Part shown: one piece after another, positions 15,260-25,469 of the stretch
Layout: every line of letters begins with the position of its first letter
Numbering within the stretch: the stretch's first letter is position 1
Assembly (NCBI GenBank): GCA_009773355.1
Contig: WRPG01000003.1
Location: 41,628-105,627 of the forward strand
Origin: Limisphaerales bacterium
GTDB lineage: Bacteria > Verrucomicrobiota > Verrucomicrobiia > Limisphaerales > SXTU01
Length of the DNA stretch: 64,000 nucleotides
Direction: 5' to 3'
Position numbers and translations under genes: made by a program
The notes under the pieces: generated by a model
Databases searched by the model: none
What the model saw: only the letters and a program-made list of their open reading frames with translations
What the model was told of the DNA's origin: nothing

Positions 15260-17425
15260 TCAGTAGGGCAGCGGGAACTTCGCCGTCAACTCATGCACGC
15301 GGGCGCGGACCTTGTGGGCGGTCTCGACGTTCTTCAGGTCGAGCAGCACCTCGGAGATCATGTCCGCGATGGCCGCCATCTCCGCCTCCTTCATGCCGCG
15401 CGTGGTGACGGCGGGCGTGCCGAGGCGGATGCCGCTGGCCTGGAAGGGCGAGCGCGTCTCGAAGGGAATCGTGTTCTTGTTGGTCGTGATGCCGGCCTCG
15501 TCGAGGGCGATCTGGCTCTCCTTGCCGGTGATGCCGCGCGAGCCGACGTCCACGAGCATGAGGTGGTTGTCCGTGCCGCCGGAGACGAGGCGGTAGCCGT
15601 TGCGCGTCATGCCGGCGGCGAGCGCCCTGGCATTGGCGACGATCTGCTCCTGATACGCCTTGAAGCCGGGCTGGAGCGCCTCGTGGAAACAGACGGCCTT
15701 CGCGGCGATGACGTGCATGAGCGGGCCGCCCTGGATGCCGGGGAAGGCCTGCGAATCAATCTCCTTCGCATACTTCGCCTTGCACATGACGAGGCCGCCG
15801 CGCGGGCCGCGCAGGGTCTTGTGCGTCGTGGTGGTGACGAAGTCCGCGTAGGGCACCGGGCTGGGATGAACGCCGGTGGCGACGAGGCCGGCGATGTGCG
15901 CGATGTCCGCGAGCAGCATCGCGCCGACTTCCGTCGCGATCTCGCTCATGCGCTTGAAGTCAATGATGCGCGGGTAGGCGCTCGCGCCGACGGTGATCAT
16001 CTTCGGCTTGTGCTCGCGGGCCATCGCGGCGAGCTGGTCGTAGTCAATGCGCTCGTCGTCCTTGCGCACGCCGTAGTGGACGATCTCGAAGAACTTGCCG
16101 GAGAAGTTCGCCTTGTTGCCATGCGTGAGATGGCCGCCGTGCGAGAGGTCCATCGTCAGCATCTTGTCGCCGGGCTTCAGGAAGGCGAAGTAGCACGCCA
16201 TGTTCGCGCCGGAGCCGGAGTGCGGCTGGACGTTCGCGTGCTCCGCGCCGAAAAGCTGCTTGGCACGGTCAATCGCCAGCTGCTCGATGACGTCCACGTT
16301 TTCGCAGCCGCCATACCACCGCCTGCCGGGATAGCCCTCCGCGTATTTGTTCGTGAGCACGGAGCCTTGCGCCTCCATGACCGCCGGGCTGGTGAAGTTC
16401 TCGCTGGCGATCAGCTCGATGTTCTCCTGCTGGCGCTGGCGCTCCTTGGCGATGGTTTCGGCGATGGCGGGGTCCACCGCCGACAAACGCAATCGAGTGT
16501 TCGGTTCCATTTTTTTGACTCTTCGTTCGTGGCGCCCGCCCTCGAACTCCGCGGCGAGAAACGCGTCCACAATTTTTTTGCCCTCGTCGGGCGAAATCTG
16601 CTTCTGGCCGAGGCACAGGACATTCGCGTCGTTGTGCTGGCGGGCGAGGCCGGCCATCTCCTCGTTGAACACGAGCGCGGCGCGCACGCCGGGCACCTTG
16701 TTCGCCGTGATGCTCATGCCCACGCCGGACGAGCAGCAGAGCAGGCCCAAGTCCGCGTTGCCCTCGGCGACCTGCTCGGCGACGAGCTTGGCGTAATCGG
16801 GATAGTCCGTGGACTCGGGTGAGTTCGTGCCGAAGTCCACGACGCGGACGTGCCGCTGTTCGAGGTGCCGCTTGAGCGCCTCCTTGAGCTGCCAGCCGGC
16901 GTGGTCCGCGCCGATGGCGAACGTGACCGCGCGCCCGTTGCCGGGGCCGTCGCCCTCCTGCTCGACGAACCGCAGCATGGATTCGATGCCCTGCTCGATC
17001 TGGTCGCGGCAGTTGAGATACACGTCGAGGTTCCCGCCGATCGGGTCGGCGATGTCCTTCTCCCAGAAGTCGAGCGTGTCGTCGAATTCGCGCAGCACGA
17101 AGGTCTTCTCCTCCGCCTGCGGGTAAAGCAGCGTGACCGCCTCGACGTGGCCGCGCGTCATGCCGAAAATGTAGTCCGCCTCCTGCACCATCGCGCCGGT
17201 GAGCATCCGGCTGCGCTGCCCGACGATGTCAATGCCGAGCTGCTTGAGCGCGGTGATGGCGTGCGCGCTGGGCGACTGGCCGTTGATGGCCCCGACGCCG
17301 GCGGAGAGCACGCGGAAGTCGCCCTTGCCCTTCACGGCGTGCCGGAACAAACCCTCCGCCATCGGGCTGCGGCAGATGTTTCCGGTGCAGACAAACAGGA
17401 TGGTTTTTGTGCGCGCCAAGCGCAT
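15260..17425 (-). CDS. glyA: Fused LMW phosphatase - ribose-5-phosphate isomerase B - serine hydroxymethyltransferase
   Basis: One uninterrupted frame of 721 residues holds three enzymes. Residues 1-160: low-molecular-weight phosphatase/arsenate reductase fold with P-loop C13TGNICR19S and late DPIG. Residues 166-300: RpiB (IGADHAGW, D174; C231[22 protein letters not shown]). Residues 306-721: GlyA ([72 protein letters not shown] with the PLP lysine). GlyA makes 5,10-methylene-THF from serine. RpiB has no start codon of its own: its conserved start is GTC ACG TTC, so phosphatase and isomerase must be translated together. GlyA could also start alone at ATG 16510. The same three functions are neighbouring genes in some Firmicutes. 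Confidence 0.85.
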   Translation of the reverse strand: MRLARTKTILFVCTGNICRSPMAEGLFRHAVKGKGDFRVLSAGVGAINGQSPSAHAITALKQLGIDIVGQRSRMLTGAMVQEADYIFGMTRGHVEAVTLLYPQAEEKTFVLREFDDTLDFWEKDIADPIGGNLDVYLNCRDQIEQGIESMLRFVEQEGDGPGNGRAVTFAIGADHAGWQLKEALKRHLEQRHVRVVDFGTNSPESTDYPDYAKLVAEQVAEGNADLGLLCCSSGVGMSITANKVPGVRAALVFNEEMAGLARQHNDANVLCLGQKQISPDEGKKIVDAFLAAEFEGGRHERRVKKMEPNTRLRLSAVDPAIAETIAKERQRQQENIELIASENFTSPAVMEAQGSVLTNKYAEGYPGRRWYGGCENVDVIEQLAIDRAKQLFGAEHANVQPHSGSGANMACYFAFLKPGDKMLTMDLSHGGHLTHGNKANFSGKFFEIVHYGVRKDDERIDYDQLAAMAREHKPKMITVGASAYPRIIDFKRMSEIATEVGAMLLADIAHIAGLVATGVHPSPVPYADFVTTTTHKTLRGPRGGLVMCKAKYAKEIDSQAFPGIQGGPLMHVIAAKAVCFHEALQPGFKAYQEQIVANARALAAGMTRNGYRLVSGGTDNHLMLVDVGSRGITGKESQIALDEAGITTNKNTIPFETRSPFQASGIRLGTPAVTTRGMKEAEMAAIADMISEVLLDLKNVETAHKVRARVHELTAKFPLPY
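16508..16525 (-). promoter_or_regulatory. Possible internal translation start for the GlyA domain
   Basis: Within the fused frame, ATG at 16510 ([14 protein letters not shown]) is preceded on the minus strand by GAAGAG with an eight-base A-rich spacer, a passable Shine-Dalgarno arrangement. If used, a free 415-residue GlyA of normal family length (15260-16510) would be made in addition to, or instead of, the fusion. Confidence 0.4.
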
Positions 17426-17479
17426 TCACGGTGCGGGGCGGCCAACCAATCGTCAACGCGAAATCCTGTCCGTGCGCGG

Positions 17480-19087
17480 CTACTTCGTCACCGCCTTGAT
17501 GTCGAACTCGCTCTTGCCGCCGACGACGGCCCGGCCGGAGATGCGGCCCGGGGACGGTTCCGTTTGCTGCTGAAGGAGGAGATACGCCTGAGCCGGCGCG
17601 GGGCTGCCAACCAGCGCGTTGGTGAGGGCGGACTTCTCCTGCTTCCCGGCTGACTGCGCCTCCAGCCGCACAGCGCCCAAGCTCGCCGCCTGCAACGCGG
17701 GCGTCTCCGCCGATGATTGGGCGGGCGCGGCGGGCAGCCACTCGCCGCGAAACTCGACGGACTGGTTGAGCTTGCGGTTGAGTCCGGCGGCGTAAAAGCG
17801 GTAGGCGATTTGCGCGCCCGAAGCCGTCGCCCCGGCGGATTGCGCCTGCTGGTCCGCGAGGTCCTTGCGCACCTTGGACTCGTCCAGCGCTCGCGCCAGC
17901 TTCCCACGGGCCTCCGCCTCGGGCGCGGGCATCACGCTGCCTTCGTAGGTCGAGCCGTCGGCGTCCACGATGCGCACACGGTCGCCGGTGCGCTCGAAGG
18001 CGAAGTCCTGCATGACCTGCGGCACGGGCGGGGAATTGAGATTCTGCCGGTAGCCGGCGCGCTGGTCCAACTGCTGGAACCGCTGGCGCATCTGCGCCTC
18101 ACCGCCTCCGCCGGTGGTGTAGGAAAGCTGCCGCGTCAGCGGCACGGCGGCGGCGGGCATGGGCGTGGCAGCCGGGGCCGCTCCAGCCACGCCGGCCGTG
18201 GTTGCTTGGGGAGCACGCTTCAATGCGTCACGGAGCTTGAGCTTCACCTCTTCACCCGCCTTCTTCGCCTCGGGGGCGGAGAAGGCGAGCGTGTCCTGCG
18301 CGGCCTTGAACGACGATTTGGCGGGCTGCGCCGATCCGCCGGCCTCGGCTTTCTCCGCCAGTTTCTTGTCCGCGTCCGGGATCGTCATGCGCCGAAGCGC
18401 GCTCTCTGGCTGCGCGACAGTCCGTCTGGTGGCCGTCGCCGAGGCGTTGGCGGGACCGGACGGGACCGGCAATGGAGCGGCGCCCGAGCCGCTGCGGCGG
18501 TCGGCGACCTCGCGCTGCGCGGCGGGCATCGGGCCGGACGCAACCGTGGCTCCGCGTGGATTGGCCGGCGCGAATCCGCCGGCCGGCGGGCCGGAATGCT
18601 TCGCGACTTCTTGGCCTCGCTCGGCCGGTTGCGCGGCCTTTTGGTCCCGCGTCAGACTTTCAGCTTTCACCCCCAGCTTGTTCGCCGCGACGGCGGGTTG
18701 CGGCTTGGTGGCCTGCGGCTCGGATACGGGTGCGGGCGCGGGCAGCTTGTCGGCGAACGTGTGCTCGCGCGCGCTCCGCTGCGGGTCGTTGCGCAGCACG
18801 GCGAGCACCACCGCGAGGCAGGCGAACATCCCGCCGCCCCAGAGGATGCGCTGCTTGTGCCGCGCGAAGAAACCGGGCTGCTGGTGCGACATCACGAACG
18901 AGCGCACGAAGTTCTTCGCCGCCTCCTCCGAGGTGAGCAGCGGCCGGCTGGTGACGCGCGCGGCCTCGCCCTGCAGCATCCGGCGCGTGGCGGGATGCAG
19001 CTCAACCGGCGCGCCAAGCTGCCCGTCGCGGCGCTGCTTGTAGGCCAGCAGGTCCTTCTCGATGTCGCGTTGTGGCTCGGCGCTCAT
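17480..19087 (-). CDS. Membrane protein coupled to an ECF sigma factor (putative anti-sigma)
   Basis: 535 residues. Residues 1-80 are a charged cytoplasmic part (DIEKDLLAYKQRRDGQLG), 81-98 a single membrane segment (ILWGGGMFACLAVVLAVL), and the rest is a long low-complexity Pro/Ala/Lys outer region ending in a short beta domain (GAQIAYRFYAAGLNRKLNQSVEFRGEW, RISGRAVVGGKSEFDIKAVTK). The start overlaps the sigma gene stop by four bases (19084-19087), the classic sigma/anti-sigma arrangement. No HxxxCxxC zinc motif of ZAS anti-sigma factors is seen, so the role is inferred from context and topology only. Confidence 0.65.
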   Translation of the reverse strand: MSAEPQRDIEKDLLAYKQRRDGQLGAPVELHPATRRMLQGEAARVTSRPLLTSEEAAKNFVRSFVMSHQQPGFFARHKQRILWGGGMFACLAVVLAVLRNDPQRSAREHTFADKLPAPAPVSEPQATKPQPAVAANKLGVKAESLTRDQKAAQPAERGQEVAKHSGPPAGGFAPANPRGATVASGPMPAAQREVADRRSGSGAAPLPVPSGPANASATATRRTVAQPESALRRMTIPDADKKLAEKAEAGGSAQPAKSSFKAAQDTLAFSAPEAKKAGEEVKLKLRDALKRAPQATTAGVAGAAPAATPMPAAAVPLTRQLSYTTGGGGEAQMRQRFQQLDQRAGYRQNLNSPPVPQVMQDFAFERTGDRVRIVDADGSTYEGSVMPAPEAEARGKLARALDESKVRKDLADQQAQSAGATASGAQIAYRFYAAGLNRKLNQSVEFRGEWLPAAPAQSSAETPALQAASLGAVRLEAQSAGKQEKSALTNALVGSPAPAQAYLLLQQQTEPSPGRISGRAVVGGKSEFDIKAVTK

Positions 19088-19722
19088 GGCGAACTTGGTG
19101 GGTTGGACGGTGAAATTGGGGATTTGCCCGCAGCGAACATGGGCCGGGCGATTTCCTCCAGCTTGTCGAGGCACTTGCTCAGGCGCGAGCTGACGGTCTT
19201 CTCGTTCAGGCGCAGCGCACGGCTGATCTCCTCGTAGCTCAGGTCGGCAAAGTAGCGCAGCTCGATGATCTCCTCGCACGGCCCGCCGAGCCGCTCCAGC
19301 GCATGGCCGATGAGCAGCGCCCGCTCGCCGTGCAGCAACGCGCCGTCCGGCCCCGGCAAATGGCTTGGCGCATCGAGCGTCAGTCCCGTCTCCGGGTCTT
19401 CCGCGTGCAGCGAGAGCGGCTGCTGCCCGCCGCCGCGCTTGGCCGCGCGTTGTTTCTCCAAGTAGTCGCGCGCCTTGTTGCCCGCGATGCGGAAGAGCCA
19501 CGTCTGCAACTGGCAGTCGCCGTGGAAGCCGCCGATGTGCTTGATGACCGAGAGAAAGGTCTCCTGCGCGATCTCGTCCGCGTCCTCGCGCGTGAACTGC
19601 GGCGAGAGCTGGAACACGTAGCGCCCCACCGCCGCGTAGTGCGCGTCGAAGAGCTCGTCCCACGCCCGCGCGTCGCCGCGCCGGCAGCGCGCGACCAGCT
19701 CGGATTCGGCGGTGGAACTCAT
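19084..19722 (-). CDS. RNA polymerase ECF-type sigma factor
   Basis: 212 residues. Region 2 reads DELFDAHYAAVGRYVFQLSPQFTREDADEIAQETFLSVIKHIGGFHGDCQLQTWLFRIAGNKARDYLEKQRA. Region 4 reads ALERLGGPCEEIIELRYFADLSYEEISRALRLNEKTVSSRLSKCLDKLEEIARP, a clear helix-turn-helix. It directs core polymerase to a specialised promoter set, probably controlled by the coupled membrane protein downstream. ATG 19722 was chosen; the open frame further upstream is antisense to the next gene. Confidence 0.9.
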   Translation of the reverse strand: MSSTAESELVARCRRGDARAWDELFDAHYAAVGRYVFQLSPQFTREDADEIAQETFLSVIKHIGGFHGDCQLQTWLFRIAGNKARDYLEKQRAAKRGGGQQPLSLHAEDPETGLTLDAPSHLPGPDGALLHGERALLIGHALERLGGPCEEIIELRYFADLSYEEISRALRLNEKTVSSRLSKCLDKLEEIARPMFAAGKSPISPSNPPSSP

Positions 19723-19884
19723 GCGGGGCGAGCCTACCAAAAGCCGCGCGGACAAGGCGAGTCCCGCCTGGGCCGGCGGCGCCGCCCGCTCCAACTCGCG
19801 CTTGAGCTTTCGCCCCGCCCCGCCGATAACGGGCCGCAACAACGCGCGGGAACGGCGCGAAACTTGCATGACGGCCAGCTTTGC

Positions 19885-21009
19885 ATGAAGATTTTGCTCG
19901 TGGACGACGCGGATGTGTTCCGCCAGTCGGTGACCAACCTGCTGCGCACCCGGGGTCATGAGGTGATCGAGGCGGCCAACGGACTGGAGGGCCTCAAGCT
20001 CGCGCGCACCCACCTGCCGGATGTCGTCGTCAGCGACATTGTGATGAGCCAGGTGGACGGCTACGCGATGACCTCGCTGCTGCGCCAGCACCCCACCACG
20101 GCGGACATCCCGCTGGTGCTCATCACCGGCGAGGCCGACCTCAAGGGCATGCGCAAGGGCATGACGCTCGGCGCGGACGACTACATCGCCAAGCCGTTCA
20201 AGATGGATGAGCTGGTCGCCTCCCTGGAGCTGCGCGTCCACCGGCGGCGGGCCTCGCGGGAGGATGTCGAGGAGAAGCTCGCCTGCCTCGGCACGAGCAT
20301 CAGCCTCACGCCGCCCGCCGAGCTGGCGCAGCCGCTGGGGCAGGTGCTGGACGCCGCCCGCGCGCTGGACATGGCCAGCCAGGCGCCCGGCCAGGAGGCG
20401 TTGCATCAGCTCGTGCCGCCGCTCTTCGCCGCCGCCCGGCGCATCGAGCGGGCGACGGGCAACCTGCTGGTCCACGCGCAGCTTGAACTCTTCGGCACCA
20501 ACCCCGCGCACCTGGGCGAGCTTCGCCAGACCCACACCGCCGAGGCCGACGCCGTGGTGGCCGCGCAGGCCCGCCGGTGCGCCGACGCCGCCGAACGCAT
20601 GGGCGACCTCCAGTTGAAGACCGCGCCCGGTTCCGCCGCCATCACCGAGGCGCGCCTCGCCAAGCTCGTCGAGGAGGTCGTGCGCAACGCCTTCCAATAC
20701 TCGCCCGTCGGCACCCCCGTCACCGTCCAGTGCGTGGACGATGGCACGAGCTTCCTGCTCACCGTCACCGACCATGGGCGCGGCCTGACGCCGGAGCAGT
20801 TGGCGGCGGTGGAGAAGTCCGTGCCGGGAGCCGGCCCGGACGGCGGGCCGCGGCTGACGGGCCTGGGCCTGGCCATCGCGCGCCGGCTGGCCGAGGTCCA
20901 CGGCGGCAAGTTCCTCCTGCACAGCGAGCCGGAGAAGGGTGCCACCGTGCGCGTCACGCTGCCCAGCCAGCCGCTCGCCGCGCCGGCCCCGGCGGAGCGG
21001 GAGCCGTAA
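19885..21009 (+). CDS. Receiver domain fused to a GHKL ATPase domain (hybrid regulator-kinase)
   Basis: 374 residues. The N-terminal receiver has D7/D8, phospho-acceptor D51 (VVVSDIVMSQVDG), T81 and K103 (YIAKPF). A helical linker (about 125-255) follows, then a histidine-kinase-type ATPase domain: VEEVVRNAFQYSP (N box), TVTDHGRGL (G1), TGLGLAIARRLAEVHGG (G2). No HisKA H-box with a phosphorylatable histidine (HELRTP type) is visible in the linker. Such proteins occur in phosphorelay-like systems; here the partner is unknown. It is divergent from the sigma factor. Confidence 0.8.
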   Translation: MKILLVDDADVFRQSVTNLLRTRGHEVIEAANGLEGLKLARTHLPDVVVSDIVMSQVDGYAMTSLLRQHPTTADIPLVLITGEADLKGMRKGMTLGADDYIAKPFKMDELVASLELRVHRRRASREDVEEKLACLGTSISLTPPAELAQPLGQVLDAARALDMASQAPGQEALHQLVPPLFAAARRIERATGNLLVHAQLELFGTNPAHLGELRQTHTAEADAVVAAQARRCADAAERMGDLQLKTAPGSAAITEARLAKLVEEVVRNAFQYSPVGTPVTVQCVDDGTSFLLTVTDHGRGLTPEQLAAVEKSVPGAGPDGGPRLTGLGLAIARRLAEVHGGKFLLHSEPEKGATVRVTLPSQPLAAPAPAEREP

Positions 21010-21190
21010 GCCGCCGCGCGCCGGTTGATGCGGGCCGTCCGTCTCTCTCCGGCGGAAACTTTCTCCCGCGCGCCGGGTTCTCCCCTCGTTCCGGGCGGGC
21101 GTCAGGCCTCCCGGTTTCTGTTTGCAAAGAACCGTTTGATGCTATGCTGCGCGGCACCGAGTCCGCCAACCATCAAGCCCAGTTCCAGCC

Positions 21191-22288
21191 ATGATTGCCG
21201 CGTCCATCCTGCTCCGCCCCTCCGTGTTTCGCTCCGCCCTGCTGCTGGCGCTCTGCGCCGCCCTTGCGCCGCTGGCCGCCTGCAAGAAGAAAGAGGCCGC
21301 CGCTCCGGCTGGAGACCAGCCGGCCGCCGAGCAACCTGCGGAGCAGACGCCCAAGGAAGAACCCGCCACCGAGTTGAAGCCCAAGTGGCCCGCCGGCAGG
21401 CGGCTCGTCGTCCAGCTCGCCACCCACACGGACACCGAGATGACCAACCCGGTGACGCAGCAGCCCCTAAAGACAGAGAATTTCCTCACGCAGGAATTCG
21501 CCTTCTCGCCCGGCAAGGAGCGCGCGGGCGGCGGCTGCGAGGTGGAGGTCGAGGTTGTCTCCGTGCGTTCGGAGAACAAGGCCGCCGGCAAGACCACGCC
21601 GATCTTCGATCCCAAGGGCGACCCCAAGGCCGAGCGCAACAACCCGCTGGCCGGCGCGTTCCGCAAGCTCATGGGTTCGCGCGTGAAGTATCAAACCGAC
21701 GCCGAGGGCAAGATCACCAAGGTGGATGGCCTGCCGCAGTTGATGAGCAAGGTGACAACGGGCATCCCCCCTCAACTGCCGGCTTTCTTCATCGTCCGCA
21801 GCCTCGTCAGCGAGGACGCCATCAAGGGCTGGAACGTGCTGCACCAGAACCTGCCCACCAACTCCGTCAAGGGCGGCGAAACTTGGGAGAGCACCCGCGA
21901 CCTTCCCTTCGGCGTCGCCAAGTTCGCCCTCACCGCCACCAACACCTTCAAGGGCTGGGAGCAGCGCAACAACAAGAAGATGGCCAGGATCGAGACCGCC
22001 GGCATCATCGGCCCCAAGGAAGGCGCGCCGGCCGCCGCCATCACCCTCGGCGACGGCGCGACGGTCGCGGGCACTGCCTGGTATGATCCCGACCTCGGCA
22101 TCATCGCCGAGAGCGACGTGACCGCGCAGTTCACCGTGAACATCGCCCAGGCCTCCGGCCAGACCACCAGTTCCAAGCTCAAGACCAAGACCACCAGCAA
22201 GCTCGTCGAAACCGGCGACAGCGGCGGCAATGCCGGCAAGGTCATGGAGAAACCCGCCGCCGCCAAAACCACGGAGCAGAAGCAATGA
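21191..22288 (+). CDS. DUF6263-like secreted lipoprotein
   Basis: 365 residues with a lipoprotein signal (LALCAALAPLAACKKKE), then a Pro/Glu/Ala linker. The body, KPKWPAGRRLVVQLATHTDTEMT... to AGTAWYDPDLGIIAESDVTAQFTVNIAQ, is all-beta and resembles DUF6263 proteins (KWKVGEKY-type start). The function of that family is unknown. It heads a chain of three genes joined by four-base ATGA overlaps (22285-22288 and 23568-23571). Confidence 0.65.
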   Translation: MIAASILLRPSVFRSALLLALCAALAPLAACKKKEAAAPAGDQPAAEQPAEQTPKEEPATELKPKWPAGRRLVVQLATHTDTEMTNPVTQQPLKTENFLTQEFAFSPGKERAGGGCEVEVEVVSVRSENKAAGKTTPIFDPKGDPKAERNNPLAGAFRKLMGSRVKYQTDAEGKITKVDGLPQLMSKVTTGIPPQLPAFFIVRSLVSEDAIKGWNVLHQNLPTNSVKGGETWESTRDLPFGVAKFALTATNTFKGWEQRNNKKMARIETAGIIGPKEGAPAAAITLGDGATVAGTAWYDPDLGIIAESDVTAQFTVNIAQASGQTTSSKLKTKTTSKLVETGDSGGNAGKVMEKPAAAKTTEQKQ

Positions 22289-23571
22289 ACGCCAAAGTCC
22301 TCCTCATCCTCTCCTTGGTGCTCAACCTCGCGCTCGCCGCGGCCCTGCTGAAGCCCAAGCCCCCCGCGCCGCCCGCCGCCCAGCCGGAGGCGGCCAAGGC
22401 CGCGCCGGCATCCGCGCCCGCCGTCAGCGCCCCCAAGCCCCGCACCGTCACGCAGGTCGTCACCAACACCATCGCCCAGAAGTTCGACTGGAACGCCGTC
22501 GAGTCCGACGACTACAAGAAATACATCGCCAACCTGCGCAACATCGGCTGCCCCGAGGAGACCATCCGCGACATCATCAAGGCGGACGTGAACAAGCTCT
22601 ACGAGGCCAAGCGCAAGGCGCTCGCCGGCCCGAAAAAGAAATTCGAGTTCTGGAAGCCCGGCGCGCTGATGGGCGCGACCATTGACCCCGAACGCTCCGA
22701 GAAGGAGCGCGCCTTGAACAAGGAGAAGCGCGCCCTGCTCACCGAACTGCTCGGCACCGCGCCCGAGGACACGCCGGACCTGCTGGCCGGGGCCGCGTCC
22801 CAGATGGAGGCCATGTTCGACTTCCTCCCCACCGAGAAACGCACCAAGGTCTTCGAGCTGATGCAGGACTTGCAGACCAAGCTGCAGAAGACCATGAAGG
22901 GCGGCGCGCCCGACCCCGAGGACATGCGCAAGGTGATGAAGGAAGGCGAGGCCGCGCTGGCCGGCGTGCTTTCCCCCGAGGAGATGCTCGACTACAACCT
23001 CCGGTTCTCGATGACCGCGAACATGATGCGGATGCAGATGGCCGGCTTCGAGCCGACCGAGCAGGAATTCCTCGCCCTCTTCAAGCAGCGCAAGGCCTAC
23101 GACGACGAGTTTGGTGGAGCCTTCGGCGGCGGCCTGAACCTCAAGGGCGAGGAAAAGGCGAAGCAGGACGCCGCCAAAAAAGCCTTGGACGAGCAGATCA
23201 AGACCCAGCTCGGCCCGGAGCGCTACGACGACTACAAGCGTGGCCAGGACTTCGCCTTCCAGGCCATGTATCGCACCGCCGACCGCGAGGGCCTGGGCCG
23301 GGAGGCCGCCATCAAGGTCTATGACATGAAGAAGGCCGCCGAGGACCAGGCCAAGAAACTCCGGGCCGATACCGCCCTTTCCCAGGAGCAGCGCACCGCC
23401 GCGCTCCGCGCCATCCGCGAGGAAACCGAGCGCTCTGTGAAGGGCGTCTTCGGCGAGAAGGGCTACACCGCCTACGAGCGCGGCAACGGCGCCTTCTGGC
23501 TGCGCAGCCTCAGTCCCGACGCGCCCGCGTCAACCGCGCAGACGTTGCCGCCAATCACCCCCCCGCGATGA
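22285..23571 (+). CDS. Membrane-anchored helical protein of unknown function
   Basis: 428 residues. A short N-terminal membrane anchor or signal (KVLLILSLVLNLALAAALLK) is followed by a Pro/Ala linker and a long, charged, mostly helical region (KKFEFWKPGALMGATIDPERSEKERALNKEKRALLTELLG...; LSPEEMLDYNLRFSMTANMMRMQMAGFEPTEQEFLALFKQRKAYDDEF). Proteins with this DYNLR-S-A-LR pattern recur in Verrucomicrobiota but have no known role. Translationally coupled to both neighbours by four-base overlaps. Confidence 0.65.
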   Translation: MNAKVLLILSLVLNLALAAALLKPKPPAPPAAQPEAAKAAPASAPAVSAPKPRTVTQVVTNTIAQKFDWNAVESDDYKKYIANLRNIGCPEETIRDIIKADVNKLYEAKRKALAGPKKKFEFWKPGALMGATIDPERSEKERALNKEKRALLTELLGTAPEDTPDLLAGAASQMEAMFDFLPTEKRTKVFELMQDLQTKLQKTMKGGAPDPEDMRKVMKEGEAALAGVLSPEEMLDYNLRFSMTANMMRMQMAGFEPTEQEFLALFKQRKAYDDEFGGAFGGGLNLKGEEKAKQDAAKKALDEQIKTQLGPERYDDYKRGQDFAFQAMYRTADREGLGREAAIKVYDMKKAAEDQAKKLRADTALSQEQRTAALRAIREETERSVKGVFGEKGYTAYERGNGAFWLRSLSPDAPASTAQTLPPITPPR

Positions 23572-23924
23572 ACACCCCGCCACCCGTTCCCAGCCAGACG
23601 CTCAACAGCAGCGACCGCCTGCTGGTCGTGCTCTCGCACCTCTCCGCCCTGCTCGGCGTCGGCCTGCTGCTGCCGCTGATCATCTACCTGGTCAAGAAAG
23701 ACGACGCTCCGCCGGTCGCCGCGCAGGCGTGCGAGGCCCTCAACTTCCACATCTCGCTCCTGCTCTACGCGCTGGCCTGCATCCCGCTGGTCTTCGTGCT
23801 CATCGGCATTCCGTTGCTCCTCGGTCTCTCCGTCGCCGGCCTCGTGCTCGCCATCGTCGCCGCCGTCCGCGCCTCGCAGAATGAGCCGTGGCGCTACCCG
23901 CTCACCCTGCGGCTGGTGGGCTGA
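23568..23924 (+). CDS. DUF4870-type small membrane protein
   Basis: 118 residues with three hydrophobic segments and the DUF4870/Tic20-like pattern: SSDRLLVVLSHLSALLGVGLLLPLIIYLVKKDDAPPVAAQACEALNFHISLLLY. The family is small and integral to the membrane; its role is not established. Its start overlaps the stop of the preceding gene by four bases. Confidence 0.85.
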   Translation: MNTPPPVPSQTLNSSDRLLVVLSHLSALLGVGLLLPLIIYLVKKDDAPPVAAQACEALNFHISLLLYALACIPLVFVLIGIPLLLGLSVAGLVLAIVAAVRASQNEPWRYPLTLRLVG

Positions 23925-23984
23925 GGCGGCGGCAATTTTTCCTCCGCACCACCCGCCGGTTTCCGCTACCGTCCCGCGCACGGC

Positions 23985-25355
<1,371 letters not shown>

Positions 25356-25368
25356 CTGGGCCGGCCAC

Positions 25369-25463
25369 GCCTCACGCAAAGGACGCGAAGGACGCAAAGT
25401 CGAATTGAGGTTGTCGGCACGCCGACTGTCCCCGTTGCGTCCTTTGCGCCCTTTGCGTGAGGC
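25369..25463. repeat. Inverted-repeat element, GCAAAGGACGC family, copy 1
   Basis: Arms 25369-25397 (GCCTCACGCAAAGGACGC...) and 25435-25463 are inverted with two mismatches in 29. It fills the gap between the convergent larC and Rsm22-like genes. A relative using the same CTTTGCG words is at 36048-36131. Confidence 0.8.
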
Positions 25464-25469
25464 ACCGCA

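Noticed and set aside
14975..16822. 615-codon plus-strand frame opposite the glyA/rpiB region
   Set aside because: Composition (His/Arg/Val/Gly runs) is that of an antisense shadow; the minus strand encodes three recognisable enzymes.
19723..20922. Minus-strand open frame upstream of the sigma factor
   Set aside because: It is the complement of the receiver-ATPase gene and shows no protein-like pattern; the sigma factor begins normally at 19722.
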